A stretch of DNA of 64,000 nt from Methylobacterium aquaticum (GCF_016804325.1 NZ_CP043627.1:4043001-4107000); one strand, 5' to 3'; positions 18,830-28,344 are shown, counted from the stretch's first letter. A program made the numbers and translations. The notes: generated by a model not told the origin, from the sequence alone.

Positions 18830-19621
18830 ATGGCGGAGGACCTGTCGGGCCTCGGCACCGAGTCACTGGTCGTCACCCGGCGGGACGCCGTGGCGATCGT
18901 CACCCTGAACCGCCCACACAAGCGCAACGCCCTCGACGACGGCATGGTGCTGGGGCTGGAGCGCATCGCCCGCGGCCTGCCCGACGACGTGCGGGCCTTG
19001 GTCATCGCCGCGGAGGGCCCGCATTTCTGCGCCGGGCTCGACCTCGCGGAGCTGACCGAGCGCGACGCCCCGGCCGGGATGCTGCATTCGCGGATGTGGC
19101 ACCGGGCCTTCCACGAGATCGAGTTCGGCCGGGTGCCGGTGGTCGCGGCGCTCAAGGGCGCGGTGATCGGCGGCGGGCTCGAACTGGCGCTCTCGGCCCA
19201 TCTGCGGGTCGCCGAGGCTTCCGCCTTCTATGCGCTCCCGGAGGGCCAGCGCGGGATCTTCGTCGGCGGCGGCGCCTCGGTGCGGCTGCCGCGGCTGATC
19301 GGCGTCTCGCGGATGCGCGACATGATGCTGACCGGCCGCGTCCACGATGCCGAGAGCGGCGAGCGGCTCGGCCTGTCGCACTACGTCACGCCGCCGGGCG
19401 AGGGGCTGGAACGGGCGATCGCGCTGGCCACCCGGGCGGCCGAGAACGCGCCGCTGACCAACTACGCCCTGATCCACGCCCTGCCGCGCATCGCCGAGGC
19501 TGACCCGGCGACGGGCTACCTGACCGAGGCGCTGATGACCGCGGTGGCGCAGAGCGATGCCGAGGCGAAGCGGCGGCTGGCGGAGTTCCTGGAAGGGCGG
19601 GCGAAGAAGGTGCGGGAGTAG
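18830..19621 (+). CDS. Enoyl-CoA hydratase/isomerase (crotonase) family protein
   Basis: Crotonase-fold enzyme, 263 residues, cytoplasmic. The sequence starts with ESLVVTRRDAVAIVTLNRPHKRNALDDGM. The oxyanion-hole segments are FCAGLDLAELTE and ALKGAVIGGGLELALSAHLRVAE, and the active-site Glu pair positions are retained (GGGLE and LPEGQRGI). It lacks the features of hydroxycinnamoyl-CoA hydratase-lyase that I know, so a plain hydratase role is preferred. It heads the plus-strand half of the catabolic cluster and would supply the beta-hydroxyacyl-CoA used by the divergent dehydrogenase. A 485-bp repeat-bearing gap separates it from the next gene. Confidence 0.9.
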   Translation: MAEDLSGLGTESLVVTRRDAVAIVTLNRPHKRNALDDGMVLGLERIARGLPDDVRALVIAAEGPHFCAGLDLAELTERDAPAGMLHSRMWHRAFHEIEFGRVPVVAALKGAVIGGGLELALSAHLRVAEASAFYALPEGQRGIFVGGGASVRLPRLIGVSRMRDMMLTGRVHDAESGERLGLSHYVTPPGEGLERAIALATRAAENAPLTNYALIHALPRIAEADPATGYLTEALMTAVAQSDAEAKRRLAEFLEGRAKKVRE

Positions 19622-19657
19622 TCCTGCTGGCCCGCAGCACGCCCTGAAACCCGCAAG

Positions 19658-19789
19658 GTCATTCCGGGGCCGCGAGAGCGGGGCCCGGAATCCAGACACT
19701 CGAGACATACGGGCGGGACGCATTCCGCTTCGTTCTGCATCACCCGCGGTTCTGGCTCCCAGGCTCCGCTCTCGCGGCCCCGGGATGAC
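19658..19789. repeat. Palindromic repeat family A, copy 1
   Basis: Starts GTCATTCCGGGGCCGCGAGA and ends with a near-complementary CTCGCGGCCCCGGGATGAC, so the whole 132-bp unit can fold on itself. The same ends recur at 57108-57243 and 60523-60662. It lies just after the crotonase gene. Confidence 0.8.
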
Positions 19790-19880
19790 CCTGAGAAGTG
19801 GAAACGCAGCGGGTAACAAATAAAGCGCGGTTTCCCTCTCCAGGCGATGCCGGGCTTGCCCGGTATCGCTGCAAGATGTG

Positions 19881-20024
19881 TGAGAGGGGCTAGGGGTGAG
19901 GGTGGCTCGGCTTCCGCAATGACCCTGAACCGTCGAGCTGCCCAGCTTGCCGGTTTAAGTTTTATCCTGAACCGTCTCCACCCTCACCCCTACCCCTCTC
20001 CCACACGGGAGAGGGGATCCCGCG
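19881..20024. repeat. Palindromic repeat family B, copy 1
   Basis: Arms GAGAGGGGCTAGGGGTGAGGG and CCCTCACCCCTACCCCTCTC enclose a middle containing GAACCGTCGAGCTG. Related units are at 29471-29830 and 51042-51203. With repeat A it fills most of the 19622-20107 gap between crotonase and the second binding protein; I see no gene in that gap. Confidence 0.8.
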
Positions 20025-20107
20025 TCTTTTCTTTATTCGCAAAGACAAAGACTTCCGTAATTAATCCCAACATCCGGCACCAAGACCGGCCATCCCCGGA
20101 GGAAACC

Positions 20108-21322
20108 ATGCCCCGTCGCCCCATCCGCCGGCTCGCCCCGGCGCTTGCCGCCCTCCTCTCCCTCTTCACCCCCGCCGCCGCCGCCGAGCGGCCGGTGAAG
20201 ATCGGCATCCTCAACGACATGTCGGGGCCTTACGCCGACTACCAGGGCCAGGGCTCGGTCATCGCGGCGCAACTCGCCATCGAGGACTTCGCAGCCAAGG
20301 CCGGGCGGCCGGTCGAGCTGGTCTCCGCCGACCACCAGAACAAGACCGATATCGGCGCCTCGATCGCCCGGCGCTGGTTCGACCAGGACGGCGTCGACCT
20401 GATCGTCGACGTGCCGAACTCCGCCGTGGCGCTGGCCGTCGCGAACCTGGCGCGGGAGAAGAACAAGGTGTTCATCGGCTCGGGCGCCGGCACCGCCGAG
20501 CTCACCGGCAAGCAATGCTCGCCCAACACCGTGCACTGGACCTACGACACCTGGTCGCTCGGCCATGCCCTGGCGAAGGCGCTGGTGCAGCAGGGCGGCA
20601 AATCCTGGTACTTCCTCACCGCCGACTACACCTTCGGCAAGGACCTCGAAGGCTCGGCCGCCGAGGAGGTAAAGGCGATGGGCGGCAGCATGAAGGGCAC
20701 GTCGCGCCATCCGCTCGGCACGTCCGATTTCTCGTCCTTCCTGCTCCAAGCACAAGCCTCGGGCGCCGACGTGATCGGGCTGGCCAATGCCGGCGACGAC
20801 ACCTCGAACGCCCTCAAGCAGGCGGCGGAATTCGGCATCGCCCCGGGCCAGCGCCTCGCCGGGCTGATCCTCAACATCACCAACATGCCGGCGCTCGGCC
20901 TCAAGGCGACGCAGGGCGTCTACATCGTCACGCCGTATTACTGGGACCTCAACGACGGCACCCGGGCCTTCGCGGCGCGCTATGCTGCCCGCCACCCGCG
21001 CCACGCCATGCCGAACGACATGCAGGCCGGGGTCTATTCGGCGGTGGAGCATTACCTGAAGAGCCTCGGCACCGTGAAGGACGCCGGCGACGGCCGAGCC
21101 GTCGTGGCCGCCATGAAGGCGATGCCGACCGACGATCCGATCTTCGGCCCCGGCCGCATCCGCGAGGACGGCCGCAAGCTCCACCCGATGTACCTGCTGA
21201 CCACCAAGACCCCGGCCGAGAGCAAGGGCGGCTGGGACTATTTCAAGCCGGTCCGCACCGTGCCGGCGGAGGAGGCCTGGCGCCCGCTCTCCGAGGGCGG
21301 CTGCCCGCTGGTGAAGGGGTAG
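20108..21322 (+). CDS. ABC transporter substrate-binding protein, paralogue of 15561-16781
   Basis: Periplasmic Peripla_BP_6 protein, 404 residues with a signal peptide (RRLAPALAALLSLFTPAAAAE). The mature protein begins RPVKIGILNDMSGPYADYQGQGSV and ends ESKGGWDYFKPVRTV, WRPLSEGGCPLVKG. The first paralogue ends ESKGEWDVMERVATL and CPLVRGK, so the two share an unusual C-terminal pattern. No membrane or ATPase subunits are adjacent. The ATG at 20108 (with GGAGGAAACC upstream) begins the signal peptide; longer in-frame extensions into the repeat region are not credible. Five bases separate it from the ligase gene, indicating co-transcription and a likely role in uptake or sensing of the ligase substrate. 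Confidence 0.93.
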   Translation: MPRRPIRRLAPALAALLSLFTPAAAAERPVKIGILNDMSGPYADYQGQGSVIAAQLAIEDFAAKAGRPVELVSADHQNKTDIGASIARRWFDQDGVDLIVDVPNSAVALAVANLAREKNKVFIGSGAGTAELTGKQCSPNTVHWTYDTWSLGHALAKALVQQGGKSWYFLTADYTFGKDLEGSAAEEVKAMGGSMKGTSRHPLGTSDFSSFLLQAQASGADVIGLANAGDDTSNALKQAAEFGIAPGQRLAGLILNITNMPALGLKATQGVYIVTPYYWDLNDGTRAFAARYAARHPRHAMPNDMQAGVYSAVEHYLKSLGTVKDAGDGRAVVAAMKAMPTDDPIFGPGRIREDGRKLHPMYLLTTKTPAESKGGWDYFKPVRTVPAEEAWRPLSEGGCPLVKG

Positions 21323-21327
21323 GGCGC

Positions 21328-23150
21328 ATGGACAGCCATCGTTTCACCGAGCGTGCCGACGGCAGCCTGCTCGTCACCGCGACGGCGGCACTACCGCCCT
21401 ACCCCGAGCGCCTGACCGCGCACCTGACCCGCCACGCCGCCGAGGCGCCGGAGAGACCGTTCCTGGTCCGGCGCGGGCCCGGCGGGGCGGTCGAGCCCTG
21501 ACCTACGGGGCGGCGCGCGAGGCCGTCGAGCGGATCGCGGCGGCGTTGCTGACGCGCAACCTCTCGGCCGAGCGGCCGGTGATGATCCTGTCGGGCAACG
21601 GCTTCGAGCACGCGCTGCTGTCGCTCGCGGCGCTCCATGTCGGCATCGCGGTGGCGCCGGTCTCGCCGGCCTATTCCACCGTGTCGCAGGACCATGCCCG
21701 CCTGCGGGCGATCGTGGAACTGCTCACCCCCGGCCTCGTCTTCGCGGCGGAGGGGGCGACGTATGCCCCCGCCATCGCGGCGGCGGTCCCGGCGGGCACC
21801 GAGGTGGTGATCGGCGATGGTACGGCGATCGGTCGGCCCGCGACGCCGTTCGCGGACCTGATGCAGGCCCAACATCCCGATTCCGTGGCCGCCACCCACG
21901 CGGCGGTGACGCCGGAGACGGTGGCGAAGCTCCTGTTCACCTCCGGCTCAACCGGCGTGCCGAAGGCGGTGGTGAACACCCACCGGATGCTGTGTGCCAA
22001 CCAGGCGATGCTCCAGGCGCGCTTCCCGGCGCTCGCCGCCGCGCCGCCGGTGATGGTCGACTGGCTGCCCTGGCACCACACCTTCGGGGGCAACCACAAC
22101 TTCAACCTGGTGCTGGCGAATGGCGGCACCCTCCATATCGACGAGGGAAGGCCGACACCCGGCGGCATCCGGGAGACCGTGCGGCTTCTGCGGGAGGTGG
22201 CCCCCACCCTCTACCTCACGGTGCCGAAGGGCTTCGAGGCGCTGGTGCCGCACCTGCGCGACGACGAGGCGTTGCGGAAGAATTTCTTCAGCCGGCTCCA
22301 GGTCACCTTCTTCGCCGCCGCCGGACTGCCGCAGCCGGTCTGGGACGCCATCGACGACCTCGCCCGGCGGACCATCGGCCGGACGGTGCCGATGGTGACG
22401 GGGTTGGGCGCCACCGAGACCGCGCCGCTCGCCCTCGTCACCGACGACCGCCCGGCGCGGGCCGGCCAGGTCGGCCTGCCGGCGCCGGGGGTCGAATTGA
22501 AGGTCGCGCCCGTCGGCGCCAAGCGCGAGGCGCGGGTGCGCGGGCCCAACGTCACCCCCGGCTACTGGCGCCGCCCGGACCTGACCGCGTCGGCCTTCGA
22601 CGAGGAGGGGTTCTACCGTCTCGGCGACGCCCTGGTGCCGGTCGATCCCGCCGACCGCCACCGCGGCTTCGTCTTCGACGGGCGCCTCAACGAGGATTTC
22701 AAGCTCACCACCGGGGTCTGGGTCAGCGTCGGCCCCCTGCGGGCCGCCTTCCTCGACGCGTTCCAGCCGCTGGTGCGCGACGTCGCCATCACGGGCGAGG
22801 CCCGGGACGAGGTCGCCGCCCTGGTCTTCCCGGACATCGCCGCCTGCCGGGCGCTCTGCGGGGAGACTTGCTCCGGGGAGACTTGCGACGACGAGGCGGT
22901 CCTCGCCCATCCGGCGCTCCGGCGCGACTTCGCCCGGCGGCTGGCCGCCTTCGCCGGCAAGGCGACCGGCTCGTCGAACCGCATCGCCCGGCTGCTGCTG
23001 CTGCCCGAGCCGCCGGCCCTCGATCGCGACGAGGTGACCGACAAGGGCTCGATCAACCAGCGCGGCGTGCTGCGCAACCGGGCCGACGCGGTCGCCCGCC
23101 TCTACGCCGCGCCGCTCACCCCCGACATCATCCTGCCGGAGACCGCATGA
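21328..23150 (+). pseudogene. Feruloyl-CoA synthase-type acyl-CoA ligase, frameshifted near its N-terminus
   Basis: ATP-dependent CoA ligase of the feruloyl-CoA synthase group, which activates hydroxycinnamates. The body carries the AMP-binding motif LLFTSGSTGVPKAVVNTH, LPWHHTFGGNHNFNLVLANGG, YLTVPKGFEALVPHL, GLGATETAPLA and FDGRLNEDFKLTTGVWVSVG. About 57 N-terminal residues (MDSHRFTERADG to VRRGPGGAV) are in a different frame that stops at 21499-21501. The rest (RALTYGAAREAVERIAAAL onward) continues in the frame one base off. A single inserted base around 21486-21492 would fuse them into a protein of about 606 residues, the normal size. Its stop overlaps the thioesterase start. Real lesion or base-calling error is undecided. 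Confidence 0.88.
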
Positions 23151-23604
23151 CCTCAGCCCAAGAGCCGACCGCCGACCACGAGGGCTTCACCCACAGCCGC
23201 ACGCTGACGGTGGAATGGGGCCATTGCGACCCCGCCGGCATCGTGTTCAACCCGCGCTTCTTCGACTTCTTCGACTGGTCGACGGCGATGCTGTGCGAGG
23301 CCGCGACCGGGCTGCCGAAGGCCGGGATGCTGGCGCGCTACGATCTCCTCGGCATCCCGCTGGTCGAGACCGGGGCGCGCTTCCTCAAGCCCTCGCGCTA
23401 CGGCGACCGGGTCGAGATCGTCTCGACGGTGGTGGATGTCGGGAGATCGAGCTTCGCCGTGCGCCACCGCCTGCTCAATGCCGGGGACCTCGCCGTCGAG
23501 GGCCGCGAGCGCCGGGTCTGGGCCGGCTGCCACCCCGACGACCCGTCCCGGATGAAAGCGGCACCGATCCCGGAGGATCTGGTCAGGCGCTTCCGGGGGA
23601 GTGA
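23147..23604 (+). CDS. 4-hydroxybenzoyl-CoA thioesterase family (4HBT) protein, stop lost by one-base deletion
   Basis: Hot-dog-fold thioesterase, about 152 residues expected. The catalytic block WGHCDPAGIVFNPRFFDFFDWS matches the Pseudomonas-type 4-hydroxybenzoyl-CoA thioesterase, with the nucleophilic Asp before PAGIVF. SFAVRHRLLNAGDLAVEGRERRVW completes the fold. The ATG at 23147 overlaps the ligase stop (ATGA). In the sequence as given the frame does not stop at the expected place but runs on antisense to the MarR gene to 24040. One more G in the run at 23594-23598 would give FRGE-stop at 23602-23604. The end given here is the restored one. Last step of the proposed pathway, releasing a free aromatic acid. 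Confidence 0.85.
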
Positions 23605-23607
23605 CCC

Positions 23608-24132
23608 TCACTCGGTCTCCTCCGCCACCTCGTCACCCGCCACCTCCCGCGCGCCCTGCTCCAGCCGGCGCAGCAGGCCGAGGAGCGCGCTCCGTTCCTG
23701 CGGGTTCAGGAAGGCGGCGATGCGCTCCTCGTGGGCGGCCTCGCGGCGGTGCAGCTCGGCCATCAGGGCCTCGCCGGCCTCCGTGAGGAAGAGGGATTGC
23801 GAGCGGCGGTCGGTCGGGTCGGGCTCGCGACGCACCAGGGCGCGAGCCTCCAGCTCGTCGAGGAGCGGGCCGATATTGGCCCGCTTGATGCCGATCGCCG
23901 CGCCGACCTGGCTCGGTCGCAGGCCGGGGCTGCCCTCGATCACCGTCAGCACCCCGAGCTGGCTCTGGCGCACGTCGAGATCGGCGAACAGCTCGACGAA
24001 GCTGCGCGACACCGCGACCTGCGCCCGCCGCAGGGTGTAGCCGATCAGGCCTTCGAGGCGGGCGAGGCCCGGGGAATCATCGCTCGGCAACGCTGGACGG
24101 GCTCTCGTTCGACCGTGGAACTGCCCCGCCAC
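23608..24132 (-). CDS. MarR-family transcriptional regulator
   Basis: Winged-helix MarR-type repressor, about 174 residues from a GTG at 24132; a start closer to LARLEGLIGYTL is possible. The DNA-binding region is LRPSQVGAAIGIKRANIGPLLDELEARALVRREPDPTDRRSQSLFLT, with the wing DPTDRRSQ. In relatives, MarR proteins beside feruloyl- or coumaroyl-CoA ligases (CouR, FerR types) are relieved by the CoA thioester. It is convergent with the thioesterase and follows the P450 operon in the same direction, so it could control either. The dyad at 18750-18767 is a candidate target. Confidence 0.92.
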   Translation of the reverse strand: MAGQFHGRTRARPALPSDDSPGLARLEGLIGYTLRRAQVAVSRSFVELFADLDVRQSQLGVLTVIEGSPGLRPSQVGAAIGIKRANIGPLLDELEARALVRREPDPTDRRSQSLFLTEAGEALMAELHRREAAHEERIAAFLNPQERSALLGLLRRLEQGAREVAGDEVAEETE

Positions 24133-24187
24133 CTGCCCGCGATCGGGCCCGGGCGCAAGCCGGGAGGCCGCGCCCGGGGTTCCGGGA

Positions 24188-25732
24188 TCAGCCCGCGGCG
24201 GCCTCCCGGTCCCACGCGGCCTCGACCTCGAGCGACTGCCTGTCCCGCTTGCAGGTGGCGAGCGCGGCGTCGCGGCCCTCCTCGCGGTAGGTCACGGCGA
24301 AATCGCCCTTGGCGACGTCGCCCTCCACCCGGACATCCTCCGCCGAGCCGGCATGGCCGACATAGCGCAGGCTGGTGCCGTAATGGCCGCTCCAGAAGAA
24401 CGGCGTCTCGGTAAACGGCGCCGTCTCGCCGAGGATCACGCGGGCGACGTGCTGGCCCTGGCGCTGGGCGTGGACCCAATGCTCGACCCGCAGGCGCCGG
24501 CCGCTCCTCGGATCCGGATAGGCCGCGACGTCGCCGATGGCGTAGATCCCGGGCGCCGAGGTGGCGAGATGGCCGTCGACCGCGATGCCGCCGCCCTCGT
24601 CCTTGCCCGCCCGCGCCAGGCCGGCGGCCTCGGCGAGGTCGATGCGCGGCGCCACGCCGGTGCCGAGCACCACGAGGTCGGCCTCGATCCGGCTGCCGTC
24701 GTCGAGGGAGAGCGCCGTCCCGTCGAAACCCGTCACCTTGCGGCCGAGGCGGAAGGCCACGCCCTTCTCCGCATGCAGGCCCTGGACGAAGCGGCCGACC
24801 GCCTCGCCGAGAATCGTCTTCAGCGGGATCGTCTCGGGCGCCACCACCGTCACCGCCTTCTCGCGGGCGATCATCGCGGCGGCGACCTCGAGGCCGATGA
24901 AGCTCGCGCCCACCACCGCGACCGAGCGGGCCGTCCCGGCCGCCGCGATCAGGGCGTCGGCGTCGGCGAGACTGCGCAGGGTGTGGACGTTCGGACGCTC
25001 GAAGCCCGGCACGTCCGGCCGGAGCGGCGCCGCGCCCGTCGCGAGCACCAGGGCGTCGTAGGCCAGCCGCTCGCCGCCCGCGGTCACGATCTCCTCGGCC
25101 CCGAGATCGATGGAGACCACCCGGTCGCTCAGGTAGCGCGGGCCGTCGCCGCCGTAGAAGCCTTCCGCGGCAAGCCGCGTCTTCCCGCGCGGCGCCTTGC
25201 CGGAGAGATATTGCTTCGAGCAGAAGGTGCGGTCGTAGGGCGGATCGGGATCGTCGCTCACCAGGGTGACGGCGGCGCCGTGGCCGGCCCGGGCCAGCCA
25301 CTCGGCGCAGGCATGTCCCCCGGCCCCGCCGCCGACGATGACCACCTTGCCGGGGGCCTTCACCCCCTTGCCGGGGGATTTCGCCGCGGCCTCGCGCCGT
25401 CCGGTCACGGTGATGCGGCCGTCGCGCTCATCGGCGCGGTAGCAGGGCAGCGGGTCGAAGGCCGGGGCGCCGACCGCCTCGCCGGTCTCCAGGCTGAAGC
25501 GGGCATGGTGCCAGGGGCAGCGGATCTCGCCCTCCGCCACGATGCCCTTGGCGAGCGGAGCCCCGAGATGGGTGCAGCGGGCGCCGATCGCCGTCACCAC
25601 GCCGTCGCGGCGCAGGAGCAGCACCTTGTCCTCGCCGAGGGTTCCCTCGACCATCGCCCCCTCGGGCAGGTCGCCCGACGGGATTCCCCGCGCGAAATCC
25701 GGCTTGTCCTGCTTGTCCTGTGTCTCGGCCAT
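24188..25732 (-). CDS. Rieske-FAD-dependent oxidoreductase (AIFL-like ferredoxin reductase fusion)
   Basis: A 514-residue fusion. The N-terminal Rieske domain binds a [2Fe-2S] cluster through CTHLGAP (Cys53, His55) and CPWHHARF (Cys72, His75). A Lys/Gly/Pro linker leads to a pyridine-nucleotide-disulphide-type reductase with FAD motif VVIVGGGAGGHACAEWLARAG, the NAD site SVAVVGASFIGLEVAAAM, and the FAD/GD motif GIYAIGDVAAYP. The C-terminal reductase domain ends near YREEGRDAALATCKRDRQS. The architecture resembles apoptosis-inducing-factor-like reductases and ring-dioxygenase reductases. It is 66 bp after the P450 gene in the same direction. That operon already has a separate ferredoxin and reductase, so this may be a second electron route. 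ATG at 25732 has AGAGGG upstream. Confidence 0.92.
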   Translation of the reverse strand: MAETQDKQDKPDFARGIPSGDLPEGAMVEGTLGEDKVLLLRRDGVVTAIGARCTHLGAPLAKGIVAEGEIRCPWHHARFSLETGEAVGAPAFDPLPCYRADERDGRITVTGRREAAAKSPGKGVKAPGKVVIVGGGAGGHACAEWLARAGHGAAVTLVSDDPDPPYDRTFCSKQYLSGKAPRGKTRLAAEGFYGGDGPRYLSDRVVSIDLGAEEIVTAGGERLAYDALVLATGAAPLRPDVPGFERPNVHTLRSLADADALIAAAGTARSVAVVGASFIGLEVAAAMIAREKAVTVVAPETIPLKTILGEAVGRFVQGLHAEKGVAFRLGRKVTGFDGTALSLDDGSRIEADLVVLGTGVAPRIDLAEAAGLARAGKDEGGGIAVDGHLATSAPGIYAIGDVAAYPDPRSGRRLRVEHWVHAQRQGQHVARVILGETAPFTETPFFWSGHYGTSLRYVGHAGSAEDVRVEGDVAKGDFAVTYREEGRDAALATCKRDRQSLEVEAAWDREAAAG

Positions 25733-25798
25733 GGCCCGCCCTCTTGCGTCGGTCGCTGCATCGTCGGCAGGCAACGCGCGGGTGCCGTAACGGTGCCT

Positions 25799-27049
25799 TC
25801 AGCCGATTCCGTCGATATCGAGCAGCAGGCGCTTCGGGCCGCGCAGGGAGGCGCCGGGCCGGTAGGGCGGCGGGTCCTCGGCGAGGCGCGGTCCGCTGAG
25901 CCGGGCGGTCAGCGCCGTCAGGGCGGCCTCGGCCTCGATCCGGGCGAGCGGCGCGCCGATGCAGTAGTGCAGGGCGCCGCCGAAGCCGAAATGCTGGTTG
26001 TCGGCCCGGTCCGGATCGAACCGCTCGGGGTCGGGGAAGCGGGCCGGATCGCGGTTGGCGGCGGCAAACAGCAGCACCAGCGGCGCACCCGAAGGGATCA
26101 CCGTGCCGGCGATCGGGATCGGCGCCCGCGCGATCCGGGTGCGGAAATGCACCGGCGGCTCGTAGCGCACCAGTTCCTCGATCACCCGCGGCGCCCGCTC
26201 CGGGTCGGCGCGCAGGCGCGCCAGTTCGTCGGGATGGCGCAGCAGCGTCAGCATCCCGTTGGCGATCAGGTTCACGGTGGTCTCGTGCCCGGCGATCAGC
26301 AGCAGGATCGCGGTGGCGATCAGGTCGGGGTCGCTCATCCGCCCGGCCTGCGGGTCCTTGGCGGTGGCGAGCCCCGACAGCATGTCGTCGGCCGGCGACC
26401 GGCGCTTCTCGCGGATCAGGTCGCGCATGTAGTCGGCGATGGCGTCGAAGGTCTCGGTGTTGCGGGCGCGCAAGTCGGGGTCGTTGCGGCTCTCGGGCTC
26501 GAGCGCCGTGGCGAGCTGCGTCGCCCAGGCATGGAAGCGCGGCTCGTCCTCCCGCGGCACGCCGAGGAGTTCGCAGATCACCGTGACGGGCAACGGATAG
26601 GCGAGGTCGTCGACGAGGTCGAACCGGCGGGAGCCGGCGCAACGGTCGAGGCACTGCGCCACCAGGGCCTCCGTGCGCCGCTTCATGCCCCGCACCCGCG
26701 CCACCGTGAACTGCGCCATCACCTGGCGGCGCAGCAGGCCGTGGTCGGGGGGATCGCGGAAGATGAATGGGCGGTGGCGGTCGGTGATCCAGTCCTTCAG
26801 CGGGTTGACGATCCAGTCCTTGACCGGGTTGCCGGTGGCCGGATGCTCGGCCGGCGGCAGGTCCTCCGAGCTGACCCGCGGATCGGCGAGGAGGGCGCGG
26901 ATCGCCGCGTAGCCGCTCGCCACGAAGGTCCCGTCGTCCTGGCGCGCCACCGGATGGGCGCGCAGGCGGGCATAGAGCGGGTACGGGTCGGCGCGGTGGG
27001 CGGGATCGCGGACCCGCGCGAACAGGGTGCCGTCGGGAGCGTCGGTCAT
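25799..27049 (-). CDS. Cytochrome P450
   Basis: Soluble bacterial class I P450, 416 residues. The I-helix oxygen-activation motif AGHETT is at residues 253-258, the K-helix ExxR is E292-R295, and the haem loop FGFGGALHYCIGAPLAR has the axial Cys363. FRDPPDHGLLRRQVMAQF marks the C-helix. Length is normal. The substrate cannot be read from sequence; it does not look like the 4-methoxybenzoate demethylase CYP199A. Ferredoxin and ferredoxin-reductase genes lie immediately upstream on the same strand (17-bp gap). The neighbouring aromatic CoA-ligase cluster makes an aromatic or terpenoid substrate a reasonable guess only. Confidence 0.96.
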   Translation of the reverse strand: MTDAPDGTLFARVRDPAHRADPYPLYARLRAHPVARQDDGTFVASGYAAIRALLADPRVSSEDLPPAEHPATGNPVKDWIVNPLKDWITDRHRPFIFRDPPDHGLLRRQVMAQFTVARVRGMKRRTEALVAQCLDRCAGSRRFDLVDDLAYPLPVTVICELLGVPREDEPRFHAWATQLATALEPESRNDPDLRARNTETFDAIADYMRDLIREKRRSPADDMLSGLATAKDPQAGRMSDPDLIATAILLLIAGHETTVNLIANGMLTLLRHPDELARLRADPERAPRVIEELVRYEPPVHFRTRIARAPIPIAGTVIPSGAPLVLLFAAANRDPARFPDPERFDPDRADNQHFGFGGALHYCIGAPLARIEAEAALTALTARLSGPRLAEDPPPYRPGASLRGPKRLLLDIDGIG

Positions 27050-27066
27050 CGATGAACCTTCGGAGA

Positions 27067-28344
27067 TCAGGCGGCCTCGCGCGCCGGCAGGCCCGGCGGC
27101 ACCGGATCCGGGTCCGGCTGGTCGGCGCCGCCGGTGATCGGCGGGAAGGGGGCGCCGTCCCGGATCGGGCCCTCGTAGGCCGGCAGCCAGCGCCCGGCAT
27201 CGACCGAGACCGCCGCGATCGTCCGCCCGGCCCGGCCATAGACCGCCAGGAACCGGCCGGCCCGCGGGCTGCCCTGCACGATCGCCACCGCGTCGGCACC
27301 CTCGGTGAGGCCCAGCGACTTGATGTTGAGCCCGAACTGGCTCGACCAGAAAGCCGGCAGCTCGGCGTAAGCGCCGGCCGCCTCCGGCCCGTCGAGCATC
27401 GCCCGGGCGGCGTGCGCGGCCTGCGCGACGGCGTTGCCCCAATGCTCCAGGGCGACCGGGCGGCCGCCGTCGAGCCAGTAGGGAACGCGCGCCACGTCGC
27501 CGGCGGCGAAGATGTCCGGAACCGGTCGGCCCGCCTCGTCGAGGGCGCGGCAGGCGGAATCGCAGGACAGACCGCCCTCGTCGGCCTGCAAGCCGGAGCC
27601 GGCGAGCCAGTCGGTGTTGCGCACGGCGCCCAAGGCCACCACGACGCAATCGGCCTCGATCGTCGCGCCGTCGTCGAGCCGGGCGCCCCGTACTGCACCG
27701 TCACCTTCGAGATGCGTCACCTGCGTGCCGAGACGCAGATCGACCCCCGCCACCTCCATCCGCCCGGCCATGAAGCCGCCGACGACACCCCCGAGCGCCT
27801 GGGCGAGGGGGGATTGCGCCGGATCGACCACCGTGACCGGCAGCCCGAGGGCGAGGATGCTGGACGCCACCTCGCAGCCGATGAAGCCGGCGCCGAGGAT
27901 CAGCACCCGCTTGCGCACGGTCGCGAGCGTCGTCGCCAGGGACGCCGCGTCGTCCCGGCTCCGCAGGGTGTGGACGCCGGCGAGCCGCGCCTCCCCGGGC
28001 TTCGGCCAGGGCCGGGCGCGGGCGCCGGTGGCGATCAGCAGGCGGTCGAAGGGAATCCGCGCGCCATCCGCCAGGACGAGGGCCCGGCCGGCCCGGTCGA
28101 GGCCGCGCGCCGCCACGCCGAGGCGCCACTCGGCCTCCACGGTGCCGACGCCCGGCAGGGTGGTGGCGTCGGGCGCGATCTCGCCGGTGAGGACGTGCTT
28201 CGACAGGGGAGGGCGGTCGTAGGGGAGGTGGGGCTCGTCGCCGACGAGGATCAGGCGTCCGGCAAATCCGTTCGCCCGCAGGGCCTCCGCCCCGCGCAGA
28301 GCCGCGAGCGACGCGCCGGCGACGACGATCGTCCCGTCCCTCAC
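27067..28344 (-). CDS. Ferredoxin reductase (FAD/NAD(P)H) of the P450 system
   Basis: Putidaredoxin-reductase-type flavoprotein, 425 residues from a GTG at 28344 overlapping the ferredoxin stop (GTGA). The FAD motif is IVVAGASLAALRGAEALRANGF, the substrate-side block LPYDRPPLSKHVLTG, the NAD motif VLILGAGFIGCEVASSI, and the second FAD motif VPDIFAAGDVARVPYWLDGG. The C-terminal domain contains AFWSSQFGLNIKSLG. Length and motifs match reductases that feed P450 ferredoxins. It is the middle gene of ferredoxin-reductase-P450, expected to pass electrons from NAD(P)H to the ferredoxin. Confidence 0.95.
   Translation of the reverse strand: MRDGTIVVAGASLAALRGAEALRANGFAGRLILVGDEPHLPYDRPPLSKHVLTGEIAPDATTLPGVGTVEAEWRLGVAARGLDRAGRALVLADGARIPFDRLLIATGARARPWPKPGEARLAGVHTLRSRDDAASLATTLATVRKRVLILGAGFIGCEVASSILALGLPVTVVDPAQSPLAQALGGVVGGFMAGRMEVAGVDLRLGTQVTHLEGDGAVRGARLDDGATIEADCVVVALGAVRNTDWLAGSGLQADEGGLSCDSACRALDEAGRPVPDIFAAGDVARVPYWLDGGRPVALEHWGNAVAQAAHAARAMLDGPEAAGAYAELPAFWSSQFGLNIKSLGLTEGADAVAIVQGSPRAGRFLAVYGRAGRTIAAVSVDAGRWLPAYEGPIRDGAPFPPITGGADQPDPDPVPPGLPAREAA

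Noticed and set aside
23605..24040. C-terminal extension of the thioesterase frame
   Set aside because: It is antisense to the MarR gene and arises only because one G is missing before the expected stop.
24045..25301. 418-codon frame overlapping the Rieske-FAD reductase
   Set aside because: Shadow frame of the reductase gene, Arg/Gly-rich and without motifs.
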